Shown: one piece after another, positions 25,231 through 35,852 of the stretch
How positions within the stretch are numbered: position 1 is the first letter of the stretch
How the letters are laid out: every line of letters begins with the position of its first letter
Assembly (NCBI GenBank): GCA_022432975.1
Contig: CM039512.1
Location: 41,957,501 to 42,021,500, forward strand
Origin: Begonia masoniana
Taxonomy: Eukaryota > Streptophyta > Magnoliopsida > Cucurbitales > Begoniaceae
DNA length: 64,000 nucleotides
Direction of reading: 5' to 3'
Program-made: the position numbers and the translations under genes
Notes under the pieces: model-generated
The model's input: the letters and a program-made list of their open reading frames with translations, nothing else
What the model was told of the DNA's origin: nothing
The model's database searches: none

Positions 25231-25978
25231 TTTACAGATTCATATGCACAGCACGCATTTGCATTTACTAGAGCTTACTGAGATTTTTATCTCATAGATG
25301 TCTGTATGGTGTAGGTGATCCCGTTACAGGTGACTACGAGATCCCTCCACCCGAGGAGTGATGGCAGTTGACGGAGGATGGCTCGCGGAGTGTGCTGGCG
25401 CAGTCGACGCTTACCTGACCCGTGGGGACAGTATGTATAGATTTTGAGAGTGTGGGACACGTTTGTATAGAAATTATAGGATGCTTGGATCTGGTTAGGT
25501 GTTAGATTCGTATTCGATGTTTTAAACGTTTTCATTGGAACCTGTTTTATAAACTGTTTTTGTAAAGTTTTATGGGATTGTTTGATGATAGTTGATAGGT
25601 TGGTATTCTGATAGATTGATGTGCAAAGGATTAGGCAAACTGTTTATAAAGCGTTTTTGTTAATTCAGTTATTTGAATGGTACAGAACTGCTTGGTATTT
25701 TCTTTGTAAACAGGACGATATGTCACACTTTTAAACGGAACCATGCAGTTCGTTTTCATGAAAATGTACTTTGTATAGTGTGTTTCGAGTCGGTTTGAGG
25801 TTGTATTTTGTAGGTGTTTGGGTACGTATTGGTTTAAATAATTGTTTTGTAATTGTTTTAATTTATTATGTAAGTGATTTAAATTGTCTTATTAAATTGT
25901 TTTCCGCATAAATGCTAAGGATAAAGGAAAATGAAAAATTTGTACGGTAAAATAAGGGTAAATAAGGGTACAGTATTA

Positions 25979-27983
25979 GGGTAAGTAAAGAATCGGTATA
26001 CAGTTTATAGCAAAGCAAAGCAAAGCAAGCAAAGCAAAGCAAAGCAAAGCAAAGCAAAGCAAAGCAAGCAAAGCAAAGCAAAGTAAAGAATCGGTATACA
26101 GTTTATAGCAAAGCAAAGCAAGCAAAGCAAAGCAAAGCAAAGCAAAGCAAGCAAAGCAAAGCAAAGCAAAGCAAAGCAAGCAAAGCAAAGCAAAGCAAAG
26201 CAAAGCAAAGCAAAGCAAAGCAAAGCAAGCAAAGCAAAGCAAAGTAAAGAATCGGTATACAGTTTATAGCAAAGCAAAGCAAGCAAAGCAAAGCAAAGCA
26301 AAGCAAAGCAAGCAAAGCAAAGTAAAGAATCGGTATACAGTTTATAGCAAAGCAAAGCAAAGTAAAGAATCGGTATACAGTTTATAGCAAAGCAAAGCAA
26401 AGCAAAGCAAGCAAAGCAAAGTAAAGAATCGGTATACAGTTTATAGCAAAGCAAAGCAAGCAAAGCAAAGCAAAGCAAAGCAAAGCAAAGCAAAGCAAAG
26501 CAAAGTAAAGAATCGGTATACAGTTTATAGCAAAGCAAAGTAAAGAATCGGTATACAGTTTATAGCAAAGCAAAGCAAGCAAAGCAAAGCAAGCAAAGCA
26601 AAGCAAAGCAAAGCAAAGTAAAGAATCGGTATACAGTTTATAGCAAAGCAAAGTAAAGAATCGGTATACAGTTTATAGCAAAGCAAAGTAAAGAATCGGT
26701 ATACAGTTTATAGCAAAGCAAAGCAAAGCAAAGCAAGCAAAGCAAAGCAAAGCAAAGCAAAGCAAGCAAAGCAAAGCAAAGCAAAGCAAAGCAAAGCAAA
26801 GCAAAGCAAGCAAAGCAAAGCAAGCAAAGCAAAGCAAAGCAAAGTAAAGAATCGGTATACAGTTTATAGCAAAGCAAAGCAAAGCAAGCAAAGCAAAGCA
26901 AGCAAAGCAAAGCAAAGCAAGCAAAGCAAAGCAAGCAAAGCAAAGCAAAGCAAGCAAAGCAAAGCAAAGCAAAGCAAGCAAAGCAAAGTAAAGAATCGGT
27001 ATACAGTTTATAGCAAAGCAAAGCAAAGCAAAGCAAAGCAAGCAAAGCAAAGCAAGCAAAGCAAAGCAAGCAAAGCAAAGCAAGCAAAGCAAAGCAAAGC
27101 AAAGTAAAGAATCGGTATACAGTTTATAGCAAAGCAAAGCAAGCAAAGCAAAGCAAAGCAAGCAAAGCAAAGCAAGCAAAGCAAAGCAAAGCAAAGCAAA
27201 GCAAAGCAAAGCAAGCAAAGCAAAGCAAAGCAAAGCAAAGCAAAGCAAGCAAAGCAAAGCAAGCAAAGCAAAGCAAAGCAAGCAAAGCAAAGCAAAGCAA
27301 GCAAAGCAAAGCAAAGCAAAGCAAAGTAAAGAATCGGTATACAGTTTATAGCAAAGCAAAGCAAGCAAAGCAAAGCAAGCAAAGCAAAGCAAGCAAAGCA
27401 AAGCAAGCAAAGCAAAGCAAGCAAAGCAAAGCAAAGCAAAGCAAGCAAAGCAAAGCAAAGCAAAGCAAGCAAAGCAAAGCAAAGCAAAGCAAAGCAAAGC
27501 AAAGCAAGCAAAGCAAAGCAAAGCAAGCAAAGCAAAGCAAAGCAAAGCAAAGCAAAGCAAAGCAAAGCAAAGCAAAGCAAGCAAAGCAAAGCAAAGCAAA
27601 GCAAAGCAAAGCAAAGCAAAGCAAGCAAAGCAAAGCAAAGCAAGCAAAGCAAAGCAAAGCAAGCAAAGCAAAGCAAAGCAAAGCAAAGCAAAGCAAAGCA
27701 AAGCAAGCAAAGCAAAGCAAAGCAAGCAAAGCAAAGCAAAGCAAAGCAAAGCAAGCAAAGCAAAGCAAGCAAAGCAAAGCAAAGCAAGCAAAGCAAAGCA
27801 AAGCAAAGCAAGCAAAGCAAAGCAAGCAAAGCAAAGCAAAGCAAAGCAAGCAAAGCAAAGCAAAGCAAAGCAAAGCAAAGCAAAGCAAAGCAAGCAAAGC
27901 AAAGCAAAGCAAAGCAAGCAAAGCAAAGCAAAGCAAAGCAAAGCAAAGCAAAGCAAGCAAAGCAAAGCAAAGCAAAGCAAAGT
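25979..27983. repeat. 2-kb higher-order simple array (gcaaa/gcaa with ggtatacagtttatagc)
   Basis: Pentamer gcaaa and tetramer gcaa units alternate in irregular order. About 15 times up to 27350 they are punctuated by a longer element, taaagaatcggtatacag then tttatagc; after that the array is punctuator-free for about 630 bp. Long minus-strand frames rich in LLCFA are by-products of stop-free repeat units and not genes. The array abuts gag codons of element B directly at 27984. Confidence 0.95.
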
Positions 27984-27986
27984 AGT

Positions 27987-29320
27987 GGTGAGCGTTTTCA
28001 CCGGCTTCGACCCCCGGTGTTTAATGGACATGTTTCGGATCCTGTTTATGCTGAGGAATGGATTCGAAAGATGGAGGATATGTTTAAGTATGCAAAGGTT
28101 GACGAAGGGGATAAGGTCACATATGCTGTCTTTCATTTGGAATTGAGTACAAGACATTGGTGGGATTCAATTCAGAGCATCGCTAATGCAGGAGCTATGA
28201 CCTGGGAAATGTTTAAGACTGCCTTCTTTGACAAATACTTCAATAGGACTGTTCGGGCCAACAAGAAGAGAGTTCATGAGTTTACGTCGGTTTGGCTCTG
28301 TGGCGGACTACATATGTAAGTTTGAGGCTTTATCTCGGTTTGCACCCAGACTGATAGAAGATGATGAGGATAAGATCCACCAATTTGTTCAAGGACTGAA
28401 ACCAAGTCTGTATATGAGAGTAAAGACTGCTGGAATACATAATGTACCTTATGCTGAAGTGACAGCTAAGGCTCTAGAACTGGAAGAGGCTGAGATATCG
28501 ACATATGCACAGCGCGAATCATCAAGGAAGTTTACTAAAGAGGCTCAGCCGCCGCCACGTCAGAACAAAGGATGGCAATTGCAACAAAACAGGGAACCAC
28601 AACAACAACAGCAAGGCATAAAGAGACCCTTCAATCCAAATGATGATCAAGGAAAAGAAAAGCGACCAATGGCCCCTTTATGCCTCACCTGTCAGAAGAA
28701 CCACCCCGGTGAATGCAAGTTACTTTCTGGCCGCTGTTTTAGATGTGACAAGGTCAGACATGTAGTCAGAGACTGCCCCATGCCACCAGACCCCAATCGA
28801 GCAAGGATAGCACCCAGAGTCTTTGCTATGATGGAGGATGAAGAGACTGTGCAGCATACGGTCATATCAGGTACAATTATGATCTGTGGAGTTTCTGCTT
28901 ATACACTTATAGACACAGGAGCCACACACTCATTTATAGCAACCCTGTTTGTCTGTAAGCATAAGTTAGGATACTTATCGGCTGATAGGCCATATAGTGT
29001 CATGTTACCGTCAGGGAAATCCTTACATTCTGAACAGATAGTGAAGGGTGATATTGTGTCCTTAAGAGATAAGAAGTTATATGTAGAGCTGATTGTAATT
29101 GACATGAAGAGATATGAAGTTATATTCGGAATGGATTGGTTATCCAGACATTATGCCACGATAAGTTGTAGGTCTGGATTAGTTAAGTTTCGACCCCCAA
29201 ATGGAGATCAGTATACTTTCCAAGCTATCCCAAAAATAAGTAAAATACCGATTATATCCTCACTAGAGACTCAACGGTTATTGAAAGATGGTTGTGAGAG
29301 TTATCTAGCTAGTGTAATCG
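27987..29320 (+). pseudogene. Element B gag-protease, main part
   Basis: After the array the gag frame resumes (GERFHRLRPP). A two-base loss near 28265 relative to element A shifts the frame. Beyond it the gag core, a Gln-rich linker, the knuckle [14 protein letters not shown] and the protease site IDTGATHS follow in one frame. The glycine of the knuckle (VGH in A) is arginine here. The protease runs straight into RT without a stop, unlike element A. Confidence 0.87.
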
Positions 29321-30740
29321 ATATTCGGGTGAAGAACAAAGTTGAACTTCAAGATATTCCCATAGTTAAGGAGTTTCCTGAAGTATTTATGGATGACTTG
29401 CCCGGATTACCACCGGATAGAGGAGTTGAATTTGTAATCGATACATACCCCGAGGCATTACCTATATCCAGGAACCCTTACCGCATGGCACCAGTTGAGC
29501 TGAAGGAATTAAAGGTCCAACTGCAGGAATTAGTAGACAAAGGGTTTATACGCTCCAGTAGTTCTCCCTGTGGTGCACCTGTTTTATTTGTTAAGAAGAA
29601 AGATGGCTCCCTAAGGATGTGCATAGATTACCGAGAACTGAACAAGTTGACAATTAAGAATAAGTACCCATTGCCCCGAATTGACGACTTGTTTGACCAA
29701 TTACAAGGAGCTAAAGTGTTTTCAAAGATTGACTTGCGTTCGGGGTACTACCAATTGAAGGTTAAGGAGGGTGATATACCTAAGATAGCCTTCAGGACCC
29801 GCTATGGACATTATGAATTCCTTGTAATGTCGTTTGGATTAACCAATGCACCTGCAGCTTTTATGGATTTGATGAACCGAGTGTTTCGTGAATATTTGGA
29901 CAAGTTTGTGATTGTATTCATAGATAATATTATTATATACTCACAGACTGAAGCTGACCATGAAGAACACTTAAGAATAGTTTTGACAACCCTGAAACAG
30001 CAACAACTTTATGTCAAGTTGTCCAAGTGTGAGTTCTGGTTGGATAAGGTTAACTTCTTAGGCCATGTCATCTCTGCTGAAGGTATATCAGTAGATCCAA
30101 CCAAAATTCAGGCAGTTAAGGACTGGCCACAGCCAAGGAATGCCAGTGAAGTCCGCAGTTTCCTTGGTCTGACAAGTTATTATAGGAAGTTTATTAAGAG
30201 ATTTTCAATGATAGCTAAACCTTTAACAAGTTTGACTAAGAAGGATACCAAGTACTCTTGGACTGAAGCTTGTGAAGATGGCTTCCAGACACTTAAGCTG
30301 AAGTTGACAACAGCCCCACTACTGACTCTCTCAACCGAAGAAGGAAAGTTTAGTGTTTACTGTGATGCATCCAAAGTTGGACTGGGGTGTTTTGATGCAA
30401 GAAGGCAAGGTGGTGGCGTATGCCTCTAGGCAGCTGAAGAGTTATGAACAGAATTACCCCACTCACGATTTAGAGTTAGCCGCAGTTGTTTTTGCTCTAA
30501 AGATTTGGAGACACTATTTATATGGTCAACAGTGTGAGGTGTTTTCTGATCATAAAAGCCTGAAGTACCTTTTCACCCAAAAGGAATTAAACATGAGACA
30601 AAGACGTTGGTTGGAGTTTGTTAAGGATTATGACTTCGAAATTAAATATCACCCGGGTAAGGCCAATGCTGTGGCTGATGCATTAAGCAGAATGTCTAAG
30701 ACAGTGCAGCCCACTGTATCAACCATGTCTGTACCATTAT
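29321..30740 (+). pseudogene. Element B reverse transcriptase and RNase H
   Basis: RT motifs are clear, but the active-site box reads FIDN where both element A copies have FIDD: the second catalytic aspartate is lost. A two-base loss near 30390 shifts the frame at the start of RNase H ([10 protein letters not shown]). The second frame continues through the [11 protein letters not shown] motif to 30740, where a Cassandra LTR interrupts it. Confidence 0.9.
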
Positions 30741-31125
30741 TGTAACGACCCCGTTTCCCAGCAAGATATTGTCCGCTCTGGGGATTGGGCCGTAGCACAA
30801 TATCCTCCCCTCACGGCTTTGTTTAGCGAGAACTTCCCGGAAGGTCACCCAACCTGGGATTGCTCTCGCCGAAGCACTTTTAACTTCGGAGTTCTTATGG
30901 GATCCGTTGCCAATTGTGCTCCAAAACGCGTCTTACTATCTTGGGAGGGATCTCTTACATATGTTTCATTTCCATGTACTTCCCCAAGCGATGTGGGATT
31001 GTGACAACCCCCTCTTTACGACCCGGGATTCTCCTATACTCGAGTCCGGGATTCGCCTACACTCGGCTTAGGTCCCGAGGTTTGCCCCGCATTCGTACAC
31101 ATACGTTCACATTCAGGTCATCACA
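30741..31125 (-). mobile_element. Cassandra solo LTR in pol of element B
   Basis: A 385-bp LTR with ends tgtaacgacc and tcatcaca is flanked by the duplication attat (30736-30740 and 31126-31130). On the minus strand it contains 5S rRNA-like sequence: cggatcccataagaactccg and ttgggtgaccttccgggaag. This is the hallmark of Cassandra terminal-repeat retrotransposons in miniature. No internal region remains, so it formed by LTR-LTR recombination. Confidence 0.93.
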
Positions 31126-31142
31126 ATTATGGAAGGAAGTTC

Positions 31143-31837
31143 TGTCACACCCCTAAATCCGTACCCACATTTCCGTGATAAAATTTTTCATTTTAACTTT
31201 AAGCTTATACTTGAGCGGAAACTAAATCAGAATTTAAAACGGAATCGAAATCGGACCTCCAAAACATTTAAAACAAGACGTTTAATAATTAAATAAAACT
31301 TAAAACATTTATTTAAACATTTAAAATCGTTCAGAAAAGTGGGAGGGCAGAATTGAAATTTTGCCGGTATCAGAGCCTGTACCCAACCGGAAATGTGGCC
31401 AACGAGGACGTTGGGCCCCCGAGGGGGGGTGATTGTGATGACCCGAATGTGAACGTATGTGTACGACTGCGGGGCAAACCTCGGGTTGCAGGGCAAACCT
31501 CGGGACCTAAGCCGAGTGTAGGCGAATCCTGGACTCGAGTATAGGCGAATCCCGGGTTGTAAAGAGGGGGTCGTCACAATCCCACATCGCTTGGGGAAGT
31601 ATATGGAAATGAAACATATGTAAAGAGACCCTCCCAACATAGCAAGACGCGTTTTGGAGCACGATTGGCAACGGATCCCATAAGAACTCCGAAGTTAAAA
31701 GTGCTTCGGCGAGAGCAATCCAAGGTTGGGTGACCTTCCGGGAAGTTCTCGCCAAACAAAGCCGTGAGGGGAGGATATTGGGCTACGGCCCAATCCCCAG
31801 AGCGGACAATATCTTGCTGGAAAACGGGGTCGTTACA
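31143..31837 (+). mobile_element. Chimeric Cassandra: foreign LTR end + Cassandra internal region + Cassandra LTR
   Basis: The unit is bounded by the duplication agttc (31138-31142 and 31838-31842). Its left 225 bp (tgtcacacccctaaatccg onward) have no 5S similarity and resemble the end of another LTR family. At about 31370 the sequence switches to Cassandra at the primer site (ggtatcagagc), then the short internal region with a purine tract (31429), and a complete Cassandra LTR (31434-31837) in plus orientation. Pol coding sequence flanks both sides of the duplication. Confidence 0.85.
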
Positions 31838-33338
31838 AGTTCAGAAGTTCGGGTTGGAAATAGTTCCTGAGTTGTCAACTTTACTTGCTGACTTAACCAT
31901 TCGACCAACTATTTTGGATAAAATCAAAGAGGCAAAACAGAAGGATTCAAAGGAGAATAATAGCATGATGAGTAAGTTGCAGGATGCCTCCTCTGAATTC
32001 AGTCTCTCCAACGATGGTATTTTGAAGTTTAGAAATCGATGGTATATTCCAAATGATGAAGAACTACGTAAGTTGATCTTGACTGAGTCTCACTCGTCTC
32101 CCTTTTCTGTACATCCTGGTAGCACCAAGATGTATCGGGACTTGAAGTTACATTATTGGTGGCCAAATATGAAGAGGGATATCGCCAAGTATGTGGAGTC
32201 ATGTTTGGTTTGCCAACAGATTAAGGCAGAGCACCAACGCCCAGGAGGTACTCTTCAACACTTACCGATCCCTGAATGGAAGTGGGAAAACATTGCCATG
32301 GATTTTGTGGTAGGATTACCAAAAACAATCAAAGGACATGATAGTATTTGGGTTGTGGTTGACAGAATGACAAAATCATCACACTTCATACCAGTAAGAA
32401 CGACTTTTACAATGGAACAACTTGCTAACCTGTACATTCAGGAAATCATCAGATTGCATGGGATTCCCTTGTCCATTGTCTCCGACCGTGATCCTAGATT
32501 TACCTCGAGATTTTGGCAAAGTTTGCAAGGCACGTTAGGAACAAAATTGTTCTTCAGTACTGCTTTTCACCCTCAAACCGATGGTCAAACTGAGAGGACC
32601 ATTCAAATACTAGAAGACATGTTAAGAGCGTGTATGCTGGATTTCCAGACATCTTGGAGTCGATACTTACCCTTGGTGGAATTCTCCTACAATAATAGTT
32701 ACCAGTTCACCATTAGTATGGCACCTTATGAAGCACTTTATGGCAGAAAGTGCAGATCACCTTTGTACTAGGATGAGGTCGGTGAAGCAAAACTCCTAGG
32801 TCCAGAGATCTTACAACAGATGTCAGACAAGATTAGCATTATCAGGAAAAGAATGATTACTGCACAGAGCCGACAGAAAAGTTATGCAGACCAAAGGAGG
32901 AGAGATCTTGAATTTACCGTTGCAGATGAAGTTTTCTTAAAGATTTCACCGTTTAAAGGAGTACTAAGATTTGGCAAGAAGGGGAAACTTAACCTGCGAT
33001 TCGTTGGACCATTCCCTATTTTGGAGAGGATCGGCAGCACAGCTTATAGACTGCTATTGCCCATATCGTTGGAAAAGGTTCACAATGTTTTTCATGTGTC
33101 AATATTAAGAAAATGCATACGGGATCCTACACAAGTTGTTAAGTCAGTGGATGTCGAAATTGAGCCAACACTAATGTATGAAGAGAAGCCAGCACAAATT
33201 TTGGAATCTGCTGTGAAAACTCTGAGGAATAAGGAAATTCCATTGGTTAAGGTCTTATGGAAAAATCATGGAGTTGAAGAAGCCACATGGGAACGACGGC
33301 AAGATATGTTGGACAAATATCCGGAGCTCTTTGTTTGA
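31838..33338 (+). pseudogene. Element B integrase and chromodomain
   Basis: The pol frame resumes after the Cassandra insertion. It shows the integrase zinc finger (HPGSTKMY...CLVCQQ), the core with MDFVVG, SDRDPRF and QTERTIQ, the GPF/GPY-like segment (RFVGPFPIL), and a chromodomain (LVKVLWKNHGVEEATWE). One nonsense codon, TAG at about 32769-32771, stands where element A has a tryptophan codon. The end is the TGA at 33336-33338, followed by the polypurine tract. Confidence 0.9.
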
Positions 33339-33365
33339 TCAATTTTCGGGGACGAAAATTTTGTT

Positions 33366-33379
33366 TAAGGAGGGATGAA
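33366..33379 (+). other. Polypurine tract of element B
   Basis: A purine-rich run, aaggagggatgaa, ends exactly where the 3' LTR (tgtaacaccc) begins. Confidence 0.8.
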
Positions 33380-34544
33380 TGTAACACCCGACATTTTCAG
33401 TCAGGTGATTTTCTTAACGGAATTAACTGTCACCCTTATTTTTGGACCTTTTGATTTAAATTTAATACCAAGATTTGTTCCAAATTGTGTGAACTAGGTT
33501 GAGTGGCAAAATTGAAATTAGGGTGGGCTGTGATTGATATATAAAGGAGATGGAAAGTTTTTAAATCTCACAAACACAACTGTAGCCGACACTTTCTCCT
33601 TTCAGCGATTTCCTCTCCCGAGCTCTCGCTCTCTGCCTACCTGTAATCCTTCCTCCGACAATCGGTTCCCTAGCCATTTCTCGAATACTCTACGCTCGAG
33701 GTATGGATTAGACAATGTAGTTGTCAGTTAGTTGATAAACTCTGTTTTTCAGCTTGGTGTTGGAGTTTGGTTTCTCCAATGGCCGAGTAGCAATAGCAAC
33801 ATTTATAACCTGAATTTTTGTAATGTCACTTCCGAATCGATTATGGACATTTAATATAACCGACCCTCATTAATCGTTAGTTGGACCTAGATATTTTGGT
33901 TTTGGATTTCTGACTGCACACAGAGAACTAGACTAGGGGATTCGGGAATGACTTTAGTTATTAGATTCTATGATGACTTGTGATTGGAACTTTTTGTTTT
34001 AACTACTGTGATGTGAAATGTTTTAGGTGAAGAAGTTCGAAGAAAAGGAGTTCAACTTGCTAAGGAAACCAGGTAAGTGAACGTATAAGATTCCCGGCCA
34101 TTAGGGCCCTACATCACAAGGATGCTAGGTAGAAACCGATACGATGATTAGAGGTTATTTAAGCTACTGTCTGTTACTTATGTGGATGTTTGACTTGATT
34201 GTATGATTTTCCGTCGGATGAATGCACTACTCTGTGGCTTGATGAGTTAGGAGTTCTCATGCTCATGCTCATGCATCACGAACGTTTTATGCATATGATA
34301 ATGTTTTAAGAGCATGTTTTTCTCATGAACAAGATAAGAACATAAAACTTATGCAACGTGAATTAAGTGAGGGTTGGGGGTGGTTTGGCGTATGTCACTG
34401 TCCAAAAGGAAGGACCATGATTACGACCCGCAAGGGACTATGTAAACTCTGACTGTCAAATCCCCTTACCGGCACAAATCCTCTCTTAATTCACACAACC
34501 TGAAAGACGAATATGAATGATGAATATGAATGATGAATATGAAT

Positions 34545-34851
34545 GGCTGGTTGCAGGATGGTGCTCAGGGTGGAAGACTGTGGCTGGCAGGTGAATATAA
34601 CCCATAATTAAGCTCATATTGTGTCAGTAAGATTTATGATGAACTGAGGTTTAAGTAGAATGAGATTATATTCTAACATTGAGCTTCGTAATTGTCTGGT
34701 TTAACTATTGAGTCTGGGGATGATTTTAAAGATATGGAAAGAGTTACTTTAACTAAGTCTTCCGTATAAGAATGTTTGGATGAGTCTCTGATTTTCATAC
34801 ATATGAGTGTTGAGTCAATGTGGATTGAAGTCTGTTAGAGTCTGCATCTAC
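34545..34851 (+). repeat. Displaced duplicate of 36093-36379 within the 3' LTR of B
   Basis: The block beginning ggctggttgcaggatgg and ending gagtctgcatctac is found here and again at 36093-36379 in its normal place. In the 5' LTR it exists once, at about 22079-22384. Confidence 0.92.
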
Positions 34852-34903
34852 GTTTTCCGTCGGATGAATGCACTACTCTGTGGCTTGATGAGTTAGGAGT
34901 TCT

Positions 34904-35852
34904 CATGCTCATGCTCATGCTCATGCTCATGCTCATGCTCATGCTCATGCTCATGCTCATGCTCATGCTCATGCTCATGCTCATGCTCATGCTCATGCTC
35001 ATGCTCATGCTCATGCTCATGCTCATGCTCATGCTCATGCTCATGCTCATGCTCATGCTCATGCTCATGCTCATGCTCATGCTCATGCTCATGCTCATGC
35101 TCATGCTCATGCTCATGCTCATGCTCATGCTCATGCTCATGCTCATGCTCATGCTCATGCTCATGCTCATGCTCATGCTCATGCTCATGCTCATGCTCAT
35201 GCTCATGCTCATGCTCATGCTCATGCTCATGCTCATGCTCATGCTCATGCTCATGCTCATGCTCATGCTCATGCTCATGCTCATGCTCATGCTCATGCTC
35301 ATGCTCATGCTCATGCTCATGCTCATGCTCATGCTCATGCTCATGCTCATGCTCATGCTCATGCTCATGCTCATGCTCATGCTCATGCTCATGCTCATGC
35401 TCATGCTCATGCTCATGCTCATGCTCATGCTCATGCTCATGCTCATGCTCATGCTCATGCTCATGCTCATGCTCATGCTCATGCTCATGCTCATGCTCAT
35501 GCTCATGCTCATGCTCATGCTCATGCTCATGCTCATGCTCATGCTCATGCTCATGCTCATGCTCATGCTCATGCTCATGCTCATGCTCATGCTCATGCTC
35601 ATGCTCATGCTCATGCTCATGCTCATGCTCATGCTCATGCTCATGCTCATGCTCATGCTCATGCTCATGCTCATGCTCATGCTCATGCTCATGCTCATGC
35701 TCATGCTCATGCTCATGCTCATGCTCATGCTCATGCTCATGCTCATGCTCATGCTCATGCTCATGCTCATGCTCATGCTCATGCTCATGCTCATGCTCAT
35801 GCTCATGCTCATGCTCATGCTCATGCTCATGCTCATGCTCATGCTCATGCTC
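34904..35852. repeat. (catgct)n array, about 158 perfect copies
   Basis: A 949-bp run of one hexamer shows no interruption that I can see. The seed is three units at about 34257-34275 in the same LTR (ctcatgctcatgctcatg). The 5' LTR has only ctcatgttcatgc there. The array gives long open frames of MS, EH and ML dipeptides, which are artefacts. Confidence 0.97.

Larger units (their letters stand above)
23134..25978 (+). repeat. LTR G (partial) inserted in gag of element B
   Basis: It begins with the LTR-like terminus tgtaatatccgac right after gag codon sequence. It has an ATT run at 23496-23525, a TATA-rich stretch, a perfect hairpin (23551-23586), and a 'gtctgtatggtgtaggtga' block near 25300 typical of these LTRs. 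It is the same family as LTR D (37710-39047). No proper end, internal region or target duplication (tgatg expected) is found: at 25979 it passes into the gcaaa array. Coding-like frames near 23600-23950 are GC-rich leader with no recognisable domain. Confidence 0.75.

Noticed and set aside
25976..28157. Several long minus-strand frames rich in Leu, Cys and Phe
   Set aside because: They arise from the gcaaa array, which is stop-free in several frames on one strand. One runs into antisense gag.
28250..28275. Programmed frameshift between gag and pol in B
   Set aside because: The shift lies inside gag, not at a gag-pol border, and reflects a two-base loss relative to A without a slippery heptamer.
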